A stretch of DNA of 43,204 nucleotides from Welwitschia mirabilis (lineage: Eukaryota > Gnetophyta > Gnetopsida > Welwitschiales): contig JBOZIK010000001.1 of NCBI GenBank assembly GCA_051453625.1, forward strand, positions 211,798,990 to 211,842,193, given 5' to 3'. Made by a program: the position numbers and the translations under genes. The notes below the pieces were generated by a model. That model worked only from the letters and a program-made list of their open reading frames with translations, was not told the DNA's origin and made no database searches. Below are positions 23,201 through 35,862 of this stretch, one piece after another. Positions within the stretch are counted from its first letter, which is position 1; each line of letters starts with the position of its first letter.

Positions 23201-23218
23201 TGGCATTATTATTAGGGA
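23201..23218 (+). other. Decayed tRNA-Asp primer-binding site
   Basis: TGGCATTATTATTAGGGA, matching the tRNA-Asp PBS consensus with mostly C-to-T and G-to-A changes. The following GGATAATGGCATGGTAG block is shared with the first copy. Confidence 0.65.
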
Positions 23219-24240
23219 TAATGGCATGGTAGTAGCTTAGAGAAGTACTAATTTTATTTTTTCAAGTCTTCATACATAGTTTTTACTTATTTAGTGATAG
23301 GTACTAGTTATTTTTCTAATGATATCCAAACTAGTTCATTTTCTTTTGTTTTGTGTGTTTATTTTTCTTTCTAATGGTTGGCACTGATCCTTCTAGTATT
23401 ATTAAAACTAATCTAGCTTGTTATAGGTTGATTTTGGAGTTTTAAAAACTTAAAAGCCTTGAAAAAATTTTAATTAAACTTTAGGTTGAGTTGTGTGATT
23501 TTCTTTTTCTATTACAATTTTTTGTTTCTATTTCTATGCTTTTGCTATGTCCCTAAAACATTAAAAATATTTAAAAATTTTTTATTGATTTTGATAAATA
23601 TTGGACTAAATGTTATTCATGTTCATCATCTCAATTTAAATTTTCTATAACCTAGTTACTATAAATATTCTATATGTGATTGATAAACCTGTTTGTAAAC
23701 TTGACCAATGCTATTGCCTGTCCTAAGTAGTACCAATTCCATTACATCCAAGAACATTCTATGTTTTTGACTATAGCCTCAGTGAAAATCAAAAACCCTC
23801 TTCAACTTATATGCTTTATGAAATCTGATCTAAAAACCCTTTTGTAGCTTGCTTAAATCTTATTCTTGCATGCCCTAAATTCATGACAAGACTAGAAGAC
23901 TAACTTGTACCAACATGAATTTCTTCATTGATCATGAAAGAATTTAAAGCCCAAAAATCAAGATCATGATGATTCTTAAAGAGATTAAATATTAACCTCT
24001 CAAAACAATCAAACTAATCAACAAACTACCTCATCATAACAACCATAGTAAAACTTGAATGACTGACTTAATCTTTAAGATTCCTTCAATAGATCTTTAT
24101 CTAATCAAAAGATGCTCAATAGATTAATAACCTACTATTTCACCTAAGAAGTGATTGAATGGTAAGCTACCATCACTACAATTACTAATCAACTTAAGCA
24201 AACCCTTTATGATTACCTCCAAAGATAAATCCTAGAAACA
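23219..24240 (+). other. Athila-like 5' leader of second element, non-coding
   Basis: Homologous to 2513-3699 in scattered blocks. T-rich, with no open frame of note. Confidence 0.5.
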
Positions 24241-24812
24241 TTATCTTGCATAGTGATACCACCCATTACCCAGAGGCTAGAATTTAAATCCTTTACTATC
24301 TATCTCCTATCTTATTTTCATGGATTAGAGTTTAAGGACTCATACCTCCATCTTAAAGAATTTAAGTGTGTCTTATCAATTGTTCCTTAGTATTCTAACA
24401 CTCATAATGCACATAGGCTTATCCTATTTTCCTTTTCTTTGAAGAAAAAGTCAAAATCTTGGTTATACATCCTAAAATCATTTTCCATCACAACTTGGAT
24501 AGATCTGAGTAAAGCTTTCACTTCCAAATTCTTTTCTAACCACAATACAAACGTCCTAAAGGAAGAAATTATGAATTTCCAATAGAAGGATCATAAAACT
24601 TTTTCCTAGATCCTAGAATAATTTAAAAACCTTTTTTTAAAATGTCTCCAATATTGTTTTAAACTGAGAAGATAAATAAGTTTCTTTTATGATGGGTTGT
24701 CCACTAATAATCATCAATTAGGTAAAATAATGAGCTAAGGTACTTTTCTTAGTATGCCCCTAGATAAGAGTTGGTAGTATTTAGAAAGTGTAGCTAAGAG
24801 CTTGAGAAAATG
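24241..24812 (+). pseudogene. Athila-like gag pseudogene, truncated
   Basis: Clearest part: FLL*WVVH-type sequence near 24675, which in the next frame reads as FYDGL-like capsid, then STNNHQLG, GTFLSMPLDK and ESVAKSL up to 24810. It corresponds to the capsid motif around 4030-4150 in the first element. It stops at a poly(A) run at 24813, after which the sequence no longer resembles gag. The C-terminal half of gag and all of pol are missing. Confidence 0.6.
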
Positions 24813-24827
24813 AAAAAAAAAAAAAAA
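24813..24827. repeat. Poly(A) run at the gag breakpoint
   Basis: Fifteen consecutive A residues exactly where Athila gag homology ends and unrelated sequence begins. It may be a slippage site or a trace of retroposition. Confidence 0.7.
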
Positions 24828-25059
24828 GACTACCCAACCCTTAAGATCACATCATCTAGTTAAGTCAGTAAGTGCTTTTAGGGTTCTTGAAACTTTTAAC
24901 ATAAATAACAAACTAGAAGTTAGAAAATTAATTAAACAAAGTATTTTTGGTCTTTTTCCTTTTATGTAAATAAAGTAAGAATAATGTAGAAATATAATGC
25001 AAGATAAATGCTTAATGTAATGCTTATAGATGAAATGCAAATGAAATAACTCTAAGTAA

Positions 25060-25700
25060 TGAATCTATTTGACTACCCATCTTTCTATTATTAAGATCAC
25101 TCCTTATAAATTAGATCAATTAGAAAAACATATTACTTAATCCTAACCAACATAATCTATAAAACAAATTAAATAGAATATATATCAATGCAACTATTAA
25201 GTTATGGAAATGAAATATAAAATAAAATGCAAATACTAAACTAATAATATCAAGCTCAACAAAGATTGCCCTTATGACCTAGATCAATTATGAAAATGTT
25301 ATGAAATTATAATCAACATAAACTCTAAGGGAAATGCACATAATAGAAGTAAAGTAATATTTTATTAATCTTGAACCAACATTATATTACAAAGTAGTAG
25401 CACATCAATGGAGGATACATAGTCCAACACTAAGGAAGACTTCTCTTTATAGCATAGGATGGACCTCTTACCCTTTAACCTTTTATCACAAGACCTTCTA
25501 ATATTAAAAGATGAATATGAAAGTGAGAATAAAGAATTATTTATAGTTTTACATTAAGGATTTTAAAAGAAAAACCCTAGTAGTCAGAGATGAAAACCTA
25601 GCAGCCTAAATGGGGTGCATGAATCCATTACAAAAATAAGTCATTTTGTTCATGTAAAATAGTTATCATCTTAACTTTCATCTGGATAATAACAAGAGAT
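25060..25700 (-). repeat. LTR-like segment related to 38020-38620
   Basis: Read on the minus strand it shares an ordered set of blocks with 38020-38620: a TATA-like CTATAAATAATTC (25534-25546), CCTTAGTGTTGGAC against CCTTGGTATTGGGC, CTACTTTGTAATA against CTACTTTGTGATA, and a TTGAGCTTGATATTATTAG block. An AATAAAATATT polyadenylation-like signal lies downstream on that strand. It would fit as the 3' LTR of the minus-strand Athila-like element whose integrase is at 28290-29335. Boundaries are approximate. Confidence 0.5.
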
Positions 25701-28280
25701 GATGCCCTGTAAAAAGAGATGACTCATTAGTTTCTAGACCCAATCCATGTTAGCATCCTTATCAACTCCAATTATATGATCATTTAGTGACTATCATTCC
25801 AAAGACTATGTAGATGGAATTCTCCTGAGTTCTTTAGTAAGGAAAATTAGCCTCTCGGGTCATTAGACTCTTCCTCAGAATGGTTAGTATTAGAATGTAC
25901 CTGAAATACCTTTAAATATGCTAAGGATTACACATTTCTGTGATCATCCCATTGGTTATTCATAATCGTTGAAGCTCTACTTAGACCTAACTAAATGTCA
26001 TGTAGAAGTACTCAAAATAATCCATCAAATACATATGATTTGACATCATAACATAGCCATTCACTTAGCCTTATCCGTTCCTAATAAATTAAGTGAACAA
26101 CTATAAATTATTAACCAAATTGGCTAAGATAAACATTAATCAAGGAAACATAAGTTAAGTCTAAAAATCTCAACATGTAGGATTAAATGTTAAGATCTAA
26201 TAAACTAGACATATTACCTCAGTAGAGTATGCAATCGTACTATCAACTTGAGTGTTGTCTAGATGATTATGGAGAAGAAGGCCTTAAAAATCATACTACA
26301 AACATTAATTACTTATGAAATATAATCACTAGAACACAAAAATTAGAACACTTATGATTAGAAAACATAAATTGAATGTCATACACCTCATTTTGAGTTA
26401 TCACTGTTTTGATTAGACATATACATAATAACTCAAAACGATGTGTATAAATCAATGAGTGAGCATAATCCATAAGAGATAAATATATAACCATAATATC
26501 ACTACCCTTATCCATGGTCATATGAATCTTTTGAACTACACCTACAGGAAGATCTTGTACTTACCCTACTATGGCCTGCTAAACAATATTGATAATGCAT
26601 ATCTCACAAATACTATGAAATTATAACTAAACTAGCCTATCATATATATGTATCATGAAAGTTTTAAATGACCTAAAAAATAAATTTTTTTTTGAAAGAC
26701 CTCGCATAAGTGAATTACCACATTCTAGATTATGATAATGAAAGAAAAAGATTTTGTCATTAGGATTATCATCTAGATGATAGAGGTAGGAAGATGATTA
26801 AATAAGAAAGATTTGGAAAAATAGTCAAGTCCAATTAGAGTTAGATAGTCAATGATAGCAATAATGAGGTCACAAAAAGTCATCATGAAGACCAAGGAAT
26901 AGATAAATGCAAAGAATCATCAAAAAGATCATGGTGAAAGAGGCAAAAGTGGAAAGAACTTAAGGCAAGAGAAAAGTATTATAAGACAGAGTTATGATAA
27001 TACACCAGTAGAGAGAACTGATGCTAAGGGAAGTTCTCAAATGTGCCTAAAATCAATGAGAATGCAAGAGTAGCAAGTGGATGTGCCAAAAAAAAATCAT
27101 CATAAATGAAAGGAATATCATCAGTCAAAGTACTAAAAGAAGGATAACCCTTATGGATAAAATCATGAGTGAAAACAAAAAGACAACAAGAAAACTATTG
27201 AATGATCAAGTACTAAATATTGTGTTGAAAAGAAATGAAAATAACTTTAAAAAACCAAAAAAAATAATTATGGAAAACATAAATTAAAAATGAATAGCTA
27301 GGAATATGAAGAATATTATGTACCTACTTTAAATTATAAAATAGCAAAGTTCCTTGGTAGAAATCATAAAATCACCTAATTAATGATGTGTAATATGATA
27401 TAAAAAGTTTATAAAGTACCATTAAAAAAGGCAGTGATTATGATAATGTGAAGTATATTTAATATTATGACTTAATAAATGATAAGATTAAAAGCTACTC
27501 AAAGATGGACTTACCTACTTCCACCTCAAAACACACTGAAATCCTAAAAAGTGAAATGATCAAATAGAAGTATTATATGCATAATAAGTCTATAAAATAA
27601 GTAATAACTTTGATGACATTAGAGATATCATTAATCTCGTAGCCTCTAAGAAATAATTATTTCTAGGATGAAGTGAGTGCAACTAGTATCAAAGGAGTAA
27701 GTACCCATAAAGTATAACCAACTAACTCCCTAGTAAAGTTCCTATAGCTACTAACACTACCAAAGGTTCCTCTTGAAAAAATTTACCTTAATGTGGTAGG
27801 ACATCATGATGATCATGTTTTTAGATCAAGTATAAAAGACTAAGATTATTATTTATTTCTTTTCTTCTTCTTCTTATTTTTTATTTATATAAATAGAAGT
27901 AAACCCCACATGATAAAGTACTCTTAAGGATATGGATGAAGTAATGAGATGAAAAATAAAGGACATATTTAAACAACTAAAGACTCATACCATTAAGAGA
28001 GAATAAAAGAACTAAGATATCTTCCTTTAAAATGAAGTTCATAAATGTATAAATGTCTTAAGACTAGATGAATCCAATCTTATCACTTTAAAATACCCAA
28101 GTAAAAGATTATTACTTATGATAACTACATAAAGAAATACATAAGTCAAATTAATATTTTTAAGTGATGGCATGATGTCCATCAAAGGGATCAACTAAGG
28201 AAGAATTTAGATAATTGTAGGAAGGAAAGTCCTCCTCATTGAGAGGGGCTTTTAAGATAAGTAACTTTATCATGTTTAAG
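25701..28280. other. Transposon-derived AT-rich sequence, no gene recognised
   Basis: No recognisable protein on either strand. It contains a perfect 16-bp palindrome (TATCATCTAGATGATA) at 26767-26782. A purine-rich stretch at about 26700-27290 on the plus strand translates as Lys/Glu-rich sequence, including a 68-codon open frame at 27081-27287 without recognisable motif. A short CTT-rich run sits near 27869. It is probably the region between integrase and 3' LTR of the minus-strand element, plus insertions. Confidence 0.45.
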
Positions 28281-28289
28281 GTTTGATTA

Positions 28290-29335
28290 GTAGGTGATTC
28301 ATATATTTTTAACCTTTATCCATTAAATTTCTAAATTTTCATAGTGTTGGAGTTGAAGATTTTAACTGAGCAATTAGAATGTAATTTTTCTAAAAGATAA
28401 GGATCCAATTGTTTAGAAGTTAACTTGTTGTGTAAAATATGCACTTAGGAAATGTATTAAAGTACTAGTTAACTTAGCTCAAATTGCTTATGAGTTATCT
28501 TTTTGTCATGTTTGAACTTGACTTATCCTTTATGAACAAGTTGATGATGTACAACAAGAGTACATTTTTTTTATCTAAGTGTTCACATTAGGCTAATTAA
28601 GTTTTAAAATTTGTATATAGGTTCACAAGATTAGGTTGATGGATGAATTAATAAGAGTTATATCAAACATCAATTGATAATATAAAAACTCTTTTGTACA
28701 TAATTTTATAAGGTAAAAAGCCAAGAGAATTTTACTAAGTAGTATAGTGAGCCTAAAGAACATCATTGAGTTTAGAAACTCAAGTTTTCTTATTAAGAAA
28801 GATAAGTTTTAAAATAATCTTCTTAATTTTCCTATTTGCATTTTTTTCTTGGCCATTAAATTGGGGATGATAAGCATAGATAATTTGATGTTTAATTTTA
28901 ATGAATAAGGGAAGCTTTCAAAACTATAACTAATAAAATGAGTTTCTTGATTACTAATTATGTTTTTAGAAAAATCAAAATGCTGAAATATATGAGTTTG
29001 GATAAAATTATCGATAGTTTAGAAATCATTTATGATAGTAAGAATAGATTTAACTCACTTGGTAACATAACTAACAAACACTAAGATGTAATTTTTACAA
29101 TGAGAAGGTGGTTTAATGGGATCTATAACGTTAATTATCTGATAGTCAAAAACTTTACATTTAAGAATAGATTTAAGAGACATATCTTAAGAGCAAGTTA
29201 GATTACCATAATGTTGATAATAATCACACCTTCTACTAAAGTCAAAAGAATTCTTAAAAAGGATAGAAAAATATAAACTATAGTAAATAATTTTCATTAT
29301 AGTATTTTGGTTACTAAAGTGTCTCCACATGTCCC
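28290..29335 (-). pseudogene. Athila-like integrase pseudogene, minus strand
   Basis: Read from 29335 downwards on the minus strand: MWRHFSNQNTIMKII and LYFSILFKNSFDF of the zinc-binding domain; YILVFVSYVTK and DNFIQTHIFQHFDF of the catalytic core near 29000-29080; IIYAYHPQFNGQEKNANRKI near 28870, matching the AYHPQTNGQAEISNREI motif; KFKHDKKITHKQFE near 28500; and the C-terminal FNG*RLK near 28310. There are about ten stops or frameshifts. RT and RNase H, expected upstream at higher coordinates, are not seen, so the element is truncated near 29340. Confidence 0.75.
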
Positions 29336-29339
29336 ACCA

Positions 29340-30849
29340 TGGCAAAGGTTAAGGATGTTAATATTTACCCCTTTTGACACATATTTACACATGATTTGGA
29401 CTTTGCACCTATGTTAAAGATGGGGCATATTCCACTCATAATCACCGATCCTGTAGAGAAAGGACTTTCATTAGTTATGGTTTCATTATTAAGGTATTAT
29501 CATTGCATTTATATTTTTTACTTTTTCTAGTTATTCTAAGGCTATAAGATTAATAGGACTTAAATCTTCTATCCAATGAGTTTCATATCCATGTTCTTCC
29601 CAATAGCATCCTGCTAGAATTTTTTCTAGGTTTATTTATCTTAGTTGTTTGGAAATATTCTCATTAAGTGATAGCTAATTTGAGAAGAATAAGCAACCTT
29701 CATTTTATTTCACTCATTAATTTAAGAAAGATTTATTTTTGCACCTTTTTTAATAGTTTTTTCATCCATGATAAAATATTCCCCTTCTATTTCTATTTTA
29801 ATCTTACTTCTAGTGTACTCATCTAAATTATATTTGTTAGGGCTTTTAACAAACTGACCTCTTTCATCTTGCCATTTTTCTTTACTTTCTTATTGGATTA
29901 TAGACCTCTTCATCTCGACTAGTTGGCTTTAGGATAGCCCTTATTATAGTGACAAAATGATAAAAGCTTATATTATGAAATAAATATAGAAAACATTAAG
30001 AAATTATGCTAAAAAATGTAGAAAACTCTGATGTTCTTAATCTGAAATAAGCCTAAACCATTAAATTAAAATTAGAGATTTACTAAAGAAGTGGTTGAGA
30101 CCATTAGTACTTCAACCAATTATTTCAAAATGAATCATTAAGATAAGTTCATGATGAAGTTACTTGAACTACTTAGGTTGATAATTGATAAATTTTACTA
30201 TATACATATATTACATTATGGGGAATGAAGAAAATGGAAAAACATAATAGAAATTTTACTAAATGATGAATAGTACTTATTTCTAAGTATTGGTAATTAT
30301 CTTAATTCATGTTCAACTACACAAACAAGATTAAGTAAAAGATAATATTACTTTTTCAAGTGATAAAACATGCTTACAATAATTCTCAGCATATAACTAA
30401 CAGTTTGTTCTAAAATGGCTTTTTAGCTTTATATTAAAACACTAGAATGTCACATAGAAATGTACTAATAAGTTTTTATTTTTCTTTATAGGTGACACTA
30501 GAATATTAGAAATTCTTCCATGCCTTTTTTAGGATGTCTAGAGCTTTCCTTTGATCTCTTTATTAGTTCTATATCTAAAGGATTTTTTGCCAAAAAATCC
30601 TTCTTATCCATGGTAATCTTCTTCTTGTATCCTTTATCCCTTTTTGTTTTGTCATTTTCTTTCTTTGCTTCTAAATAATAGATTTATGATTGAAGTTATT
30701 ATTGTATTTCTGATACCTTAACCTCCTTTCTCATCCTTATGCCAAATGGCATTTTGTACCTGCAACATAATGATATAATATATATGATGACCTACTAACA
30801 TATAAACTAGTTAACCTATTAAGTAAGTAGTATATTAACCTAAATACTA
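29340..30849. other. Unassigned sequence upstream of the copia element
   Basis: No RT, RNase H or other known domain recognised. The minus strand has one coding-looking Lys-rich stretch (WQDERGQFVKSPNKYNLDEY and following, about 29710-29870), not identified. The rest is AT-rich and without open frames of note. Confidence 0.4.
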
Positions 30850-30990
30850 AAGAAGAAATACCAAATACCATCTGAAATATATGATTATAAGCATAAAACC
30901 ATTTTATTAATAAGAAACATTTACAACATTATCTTTAGTTATCAAGTATAGTGTTTTATTTAAAACTCATTTATCCTTATCCTTTACTAA
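30850..30990 (+). repeat. Tail of a copia 5' LTR
   Basis: Ends with AACTCATTTATCCTTATCC, which resembles AACTCATTCACCCC at the end of the 18336-19690 LTR, and is followed within a few bases by a tRNA-iMet PBS. The upstream boundary is not visible. Confidence 0.4.
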
Positions 30991-30998
30991 CCCACAAG

Positions 30999-31010
30999 TG
31001 GTATTATAGT
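30999..31010 (+). other. Decayed tRNA-iMet primer-binding site
   Basis: TGGTATTATAGT against TGGTATCAGAGC, differing at three positions, with TAGTACTCA following. It lies between the LTR tail and the copia gag, the expected place. Confidence 0.6.
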
Positions 31011-31079
31011 TAGTACTCATAAAAAGGCATAAAATTCCTTTTGTGAAATACTCTATAAGGGTTTTCAACCAGTAGATAT

Positions 31080-32030
31080 CCACTCTTTCATTGAATAAAT
31101 TATGCTTATTAAAAGATAAGGATGTGGATATACTTATAGTCTCTTATACTTAAAGTGTGTAGACTATTAAATATGTATACTTAACTTCCATGAAAACTAT
31201 CAAAAGTGTAATAAGTATGTATATCACAAAACTGAAGGTGAAGAAAAATAATTAAGTGCAAAGAAGAATTTTCATATGTATTATTCTAAGGCAAAGAATG
31301 CACTATACTATGTCTTCTCCCTTGAGAAATTTAGCAAGGTGATTGGTCATAGTACCATAAAAAAAGTATGAGATGCTATGAAAGGCACGTATGAAGGTAC
31401 TTTAATAGTTAAACAATATAAACTCTTAACTTAAAATAACTAATTTAAAAACCTTATAATGAATAAAGGAGAAAGAATATATGAACACTTTCGTAAGGAT
31501 GAGTAACATAACAAATGTCATCAATGGAGTTGATGAAGACATACTAGAGGAAAATGTCATCTACAAGATGATGAAATTAATTACTCTTACATATAAACCT
31601 AATACTAAATCCATGAACTAATCCAATAACTTTTTCATCAGGAAGTTTGAAGAACTATAGAATGATTTTACCACTCATGAGATGAACTTTATAGAAGATG
31701 GGATAATTAAAGAGAATCCTATAGAACTTAAGGAAAATGATAGTGAAAATAAATGTGAAAAAAGGAAATCAATAATTACCTTAGATGATAAATCATAAGA
31801 TTATTTTAATGATGAGCTTGATCTTATCTTCAAGGAAGTAAACTATCTAATATCTAGAAAAAATAAGAAAAGAAAGAAACATCCAAGATCATTTGTGTCA
31901 TAATAAAAAGATAAGAACAAAGGTAAGAATTCTAGATTCAGATCCAAAAGTGATGTTTCATATTTAAAATATTAAAATTGTTAGGATATAGGTCATCTTG
32001 CCTTATGATTATTGCATACTAATAGAATGT
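31080..32030 (+). pseudogene. Sirevirus-like Ty1/copia gag pseudogene
   Basis: Capsid-type gag of copia elements (UBN2-like). Motifs: AKNALYYVFSLEKFSKVIGH followed by DAMKGTYEGT near 31290-31400, matching ALxxxLSxxEFxRVxxxxTAKEIWDxLxxTxEGT; KGERIYEHF near 31465; MSNITNVINGVDED near 31499; and an acidic/basic tail. A decayed zinc knuckle (NC*DIGHLA) lies near 31980. Stops and frameshifts throughout. Confidence 0.7.
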
Positions 32031-32859
32031 AGGGAAATATTCAAAAAAGAGAGTTTAGAAGAAAGAATAACATATTTCTAGTTGTGATGATGATGAAGAT
32101 ATTACTAAGAAGAAATTCTTAGATGATAATAACCGAAGTATCCATCCATGATTCATGAAAAATATACATGAGGAATCTAGAATCAATGAAAGAGCTTTAA
32201 TACATGTGAAAATCTTGATACCTTGAGTGAAGAGGAAGGTAAATTATCTCTTAGAAAAAATATGATTTAATTTTTAAATAAGTTATCAGATTGTAAAAAT
32301 TATTCACTAGAATGAAAATATTGCTTAATAATCATACCTTGGCCTACAAATGAGAAAACAACTCTTGTTCTAAGTTAATAAATAAGAATATTTCCCTAAA
32401 GACTATAATTGGCAATCTAATGAAGGAGATAAAGAATATGAAATAGAAACTATAGAATGATAGATACATAAATGAAGGTTCATCAAGGGGAAAAAACCTT
32501 AAACATCATGCTCCATGAAGGTTTAAGATGTAACAACAAAATTGGATTAAGAAAAATAAAGAATCTATAATCTAATCATGTGGAAATTTAAATCCTCTTA
32601 TTAAACTAAAAGTATAAGATAAGGTATGAGCAATTAACATGCATGAATAACATTCTATTCTTTTACTATCATAAAATAGAGCATTATTGGACTTTTTATT
32701 TTGTACTCTTTAAAAAACAAAATTAAACTTATCATGGCTTTTAACCAAAGAGATAAATTAAGAAATTTGTAAAGAACACTATAAGAGAAATGGGTCCTAT
32801 AGTCCTATAACAATGACCTTCTTGCTTAAATATCCATATGGTGTAAAAAAGGCATATCT

Positions 32860-34080
32860 AGTATCAAGAGACAGTAGGTGTTCTAGACACATGACTAGAG
32901 ATAAATTAGTGTCCAACTCTCTTATTGATTAAAACTAGGGAATTACTTCTTTTATTCCAATGTTGAGGTTCCAATGAAACATTAGTATGATAGGAGGTGG
33001 TAATCTTCCTAAAGGGGAAAAACATTATGTAGATGAATTACATCATAACCTCTTAAATTTTCTTAGCTTTGGTACTCACATTTTAATTTCACCTTTTTAA
33101 AATATGGTTACACTCTTAAGAACCATAATTTAAATAAGTTATTATGTGCTAGTTAAAGAAAAGTAGATTTTTTATTACCTAACTTAATGATATTACTAAT
33201 AGAGGTGTAAAGTATTTACTTAGTACTACAAGGGATGTAAATATTTAGCACAAGATGATTAAACATGTGAACATGGAGTTAGTAAAAATTTTGTTAACTA
33301 AAGAACTTATAAATAATATTTTAAAATTTAAAAAATTTAATAAAAATGCTTGTAATAACTTCCAAAAAGTGAATAAAACAAGGGTAAGATCTAGTAGGAA
33401 AAAAATTCAAAACCCACTTCTTATCTCTCAGATATGCTACATCTTAATATAGATGGGCATTTGCAAATAGAAATTATTCAAAGAAAGAGATGTAATGTTA
33501 TCATTATTGATTATTATTCTTGCTTTAAATGGATAGCATTCCTTGCATGTGAATATGATGCTTTTAATCATTTTACTAAGTTCTGAATTAGGTTATAGAA
33601 TGAGAAAGAATACTAGATCAAAGACCTTCAAAGAGAAAATGGTATAGAATTCAATAATGCAAGCTTTAAGGGATCCTATGAATGATAGTAAATATATAAT
33701 TAGTTTTTTATTACGAGAATACCATAATAAAACAGAGTAGAAAAATGCAAAAACAAATGGGTAAATGAAATGATGAGAATAATGCTACATGAATTAAAGG
33801 TAGCTTATCACTTTTGGTTTGAAGCTGTATACACTACATATTATGTTTCAAATNNNNNNNNNNGTTTATGACCAAGACGTATATGAGTTATGATATGGTA
33901 AGAAAACCATAGTAAATTATTTTCATATTTTTTGTTCAAAATGCTATATTTTAAATGAAAAGAACTAGCTAAAAAAATTGATTCAAAGTCCACTTAAGGG
34001 ATTTTCATTTGATATTCTACCTTAGCAAAGCTCAAAGGGTTTTTAACAAATGAAATGTAATTTAAAAAAACTAAATTTTA
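32860..34080 (+). pseudogene. Sirevirus-like Ty1/copia protease-integrase pseudogene
   Basis: Protease remnant: DSRCSRHMTRDK near 32869, from the copia motif DSGCSRHMTG. The pre-integrase zinc domain is in the 65-codon open frame 33255-33452 (HVNMELVKILLTKELINN, NACNNFQKVNKTR). A frameshift near 33425 leads into the integrase core: DMLHLNIDGH, VIIIDYYSCFKWIAFLACEY, then RENGIEFNNASF near 33630 with the conserved Asp of that block replaced by Glu. After it come NEMMRIMLHELKVAYHFW, a 10-N gap, VYELWYGKK and KCYILNEK near 33950. RT and RNase H should follow but are absent. Confidence 0.75.
33854..33863. other. Assembly gap (10 N) within copia integrase
   Basis: Ten N interrupt the integrase remnant between the YYVSN and VYELW motifs. 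Confidence 0.99.
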
Positions 34081-34600
34081 AAATTAATGATTATTATACA
34101 CAAAACCCTTTTATGTATAGAATAATAATGATGTTAATGAAAAAATCAATATTTGAAAAATGAAAAATCTAATTCTAACAATGAGATAGATAATTATGAT
34201 AAGTAAAGCATACTAAAATCACTTAGAGTAAGTAGAGTATAGAAATAACATTCATTTAAAAACATTTTTAGAAACTATTACAATGAAGTCAAGATAATAA
34301 AATCATTACAAGATTTCTATTGGACATGATACATCTATATGAAAGGCTGAGCTCTAAATTTTCATAAATACTAAATATGATGAAGACTATTTATGTGTGA
34401 TGAAAGAGGAGTTAATTAAGCATGGATAATTAGGGAGTAGGCCATTCTCGATTAGGTAAGTTAGAGGTAAGTGCCTTTCTATCAACTCTAATGGCTATTT
34501 ATTGAAAATATTTATTTATCTAGAGTTGTCCTACATTAGTATAGGTTCATCATGTATGTTAAGTTATTATAATATTTTTTATGTATTTTCATATAGAAGT
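34081..34600 (+). other. Post-integrase copia remnant without RT
   Basis: ERLSSKF near 34340 recalls the linker before copia RT. No RT motif follows, and within 300 bp the sequence turns into the palindrome-bearing 3' region. An internal deletion of RT/RNase H is likely. Confidence 0.4.
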
Positions 34601-34631
34601 CCTCCATGGTATAGATGTATTTGCATGTAAT

Positions 34632-35079
34632 AGACATCTTACAGTATTATAGACATCTACTAATTAATCTTTGTTTTTGCATTATCTCATAATTAATATG
34701 TCTTGTGATCATTAACTATTAATCTTATATAATTTTTTGTGAATGTTTTACATCAATGTACTTTGTTATATAGATGTCTCCATGTGTTGTAGATATATTC
34801 CAAGGCCATAGACTTCTACTGTTAAAGTTGTATTTTTTTCAAAACAATTTAATATAAATGTCTCTTTTTTATAAATGTCTATAGGACTTATTTTAGAATC
34901 TTCAAGTTTAAAGACATCTATAAACTAGGTTGAAACATAGTAAAATATTAGAATTGGATGTATTTTTAAAGGTAAAGATCCTTTTCCTAGTAATCATTTC
35001 AAGCTTTACATACTATACATCTTGATTTCAAAGATTTGTAGCTATATAGTTTAGACGGTTTTACTACTTCAAGATGTCT
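34632..35079. repeat. Decayed AGACGTCT palindromes of a copia 3' region or LTR
   Basis: AGACATCT at 34632, 34651 and 34912, AGATGTCT at 34772 and 35072, with looser versions between. It is the same octamer family as 18435-18801 and 21325-21626, placed downstream of the copia integrase. It probably marks the 3' end region or LTR of that element. Confidence 0.65.
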
Positions 35080-35399
35080 CCTACGTAAACTAAAGGTATA
35101 TACTCTCTTATAAATCTTCAATCTCCTTTCTAGGTTTTAGTTTGATGTTATTTTTTAAATTTGGATTAGTATTTTTAAAATGATTCAAACAAAAGAAGTA
35201 GTAGGTCTTAAAAAAGATTTAAGAGCTATGAAAGATAAATAAGTTTCTTAAGAAAATAGATACAATCCTACATTTGTGACTTAAAATTCCACAAATAGAT
35301 ATACTAGTTGGAGGTATATTAATATCACTTTAGAGATAACATTCAGATTTAAACCAAATAAATAGAATCAAAATTATCACTTCTTTGAAGTCTTAGCCA

Positions 35400-35640
35400 T
35401 TAAAAATTAGTTAAACTCTCACATAAAATACCAAATCAAATGGTCAGGAAATTTTACTCTGATATTCATTATATTAACAATGATGAAGAAACTTTCTTTA
35501 CTCAAGTTATTAGATAAGTTTTACACATAACTTTATAATTTGTAGATAGCTTACTTTTCATTAACGCCATAAATGTTCATCAAGTCTCTTTTATTCACTT
35601 TTAAAAGTGTTTTAACAAATAAAGAAGCTGAACTTACAAG
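35400..35640 (+). pseudogene. Possible plant retrotransposon accessory ORF remnant
   Basis: FYSDIHYINNDEETFFTQVI near 35448 recalls the VREFYANI...FTTxVRG pattern of accessory proteins encoded by many plant retrotransposons. It is weak and heavily broken, and could be chance. Confidence 0.25.
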
Positions 35641-35862
35641 AAAAAGATGACTTCATCTATTTTTAAATGACCTCGTACTACTCGTAATAAATGGCTAGCA
35701 TGGAAATTTATAACTCATAATGCACCTACATTAACCCTAATCATATTTTATAATTATAAGATCCTCAACGTTCACTACCAAAACTATGCATAAATTATAA
35801 AATATCATGATAAAAAAAATTTATGCTCTAATATCAAAATTTAACCAAAAAATTCAAGTGTT

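Noticed and set aside
27081-27287. 68-codon Lys-rich open frame
   Set aside because: Composition follows a purine-rich tract; no motif or conserved copy.
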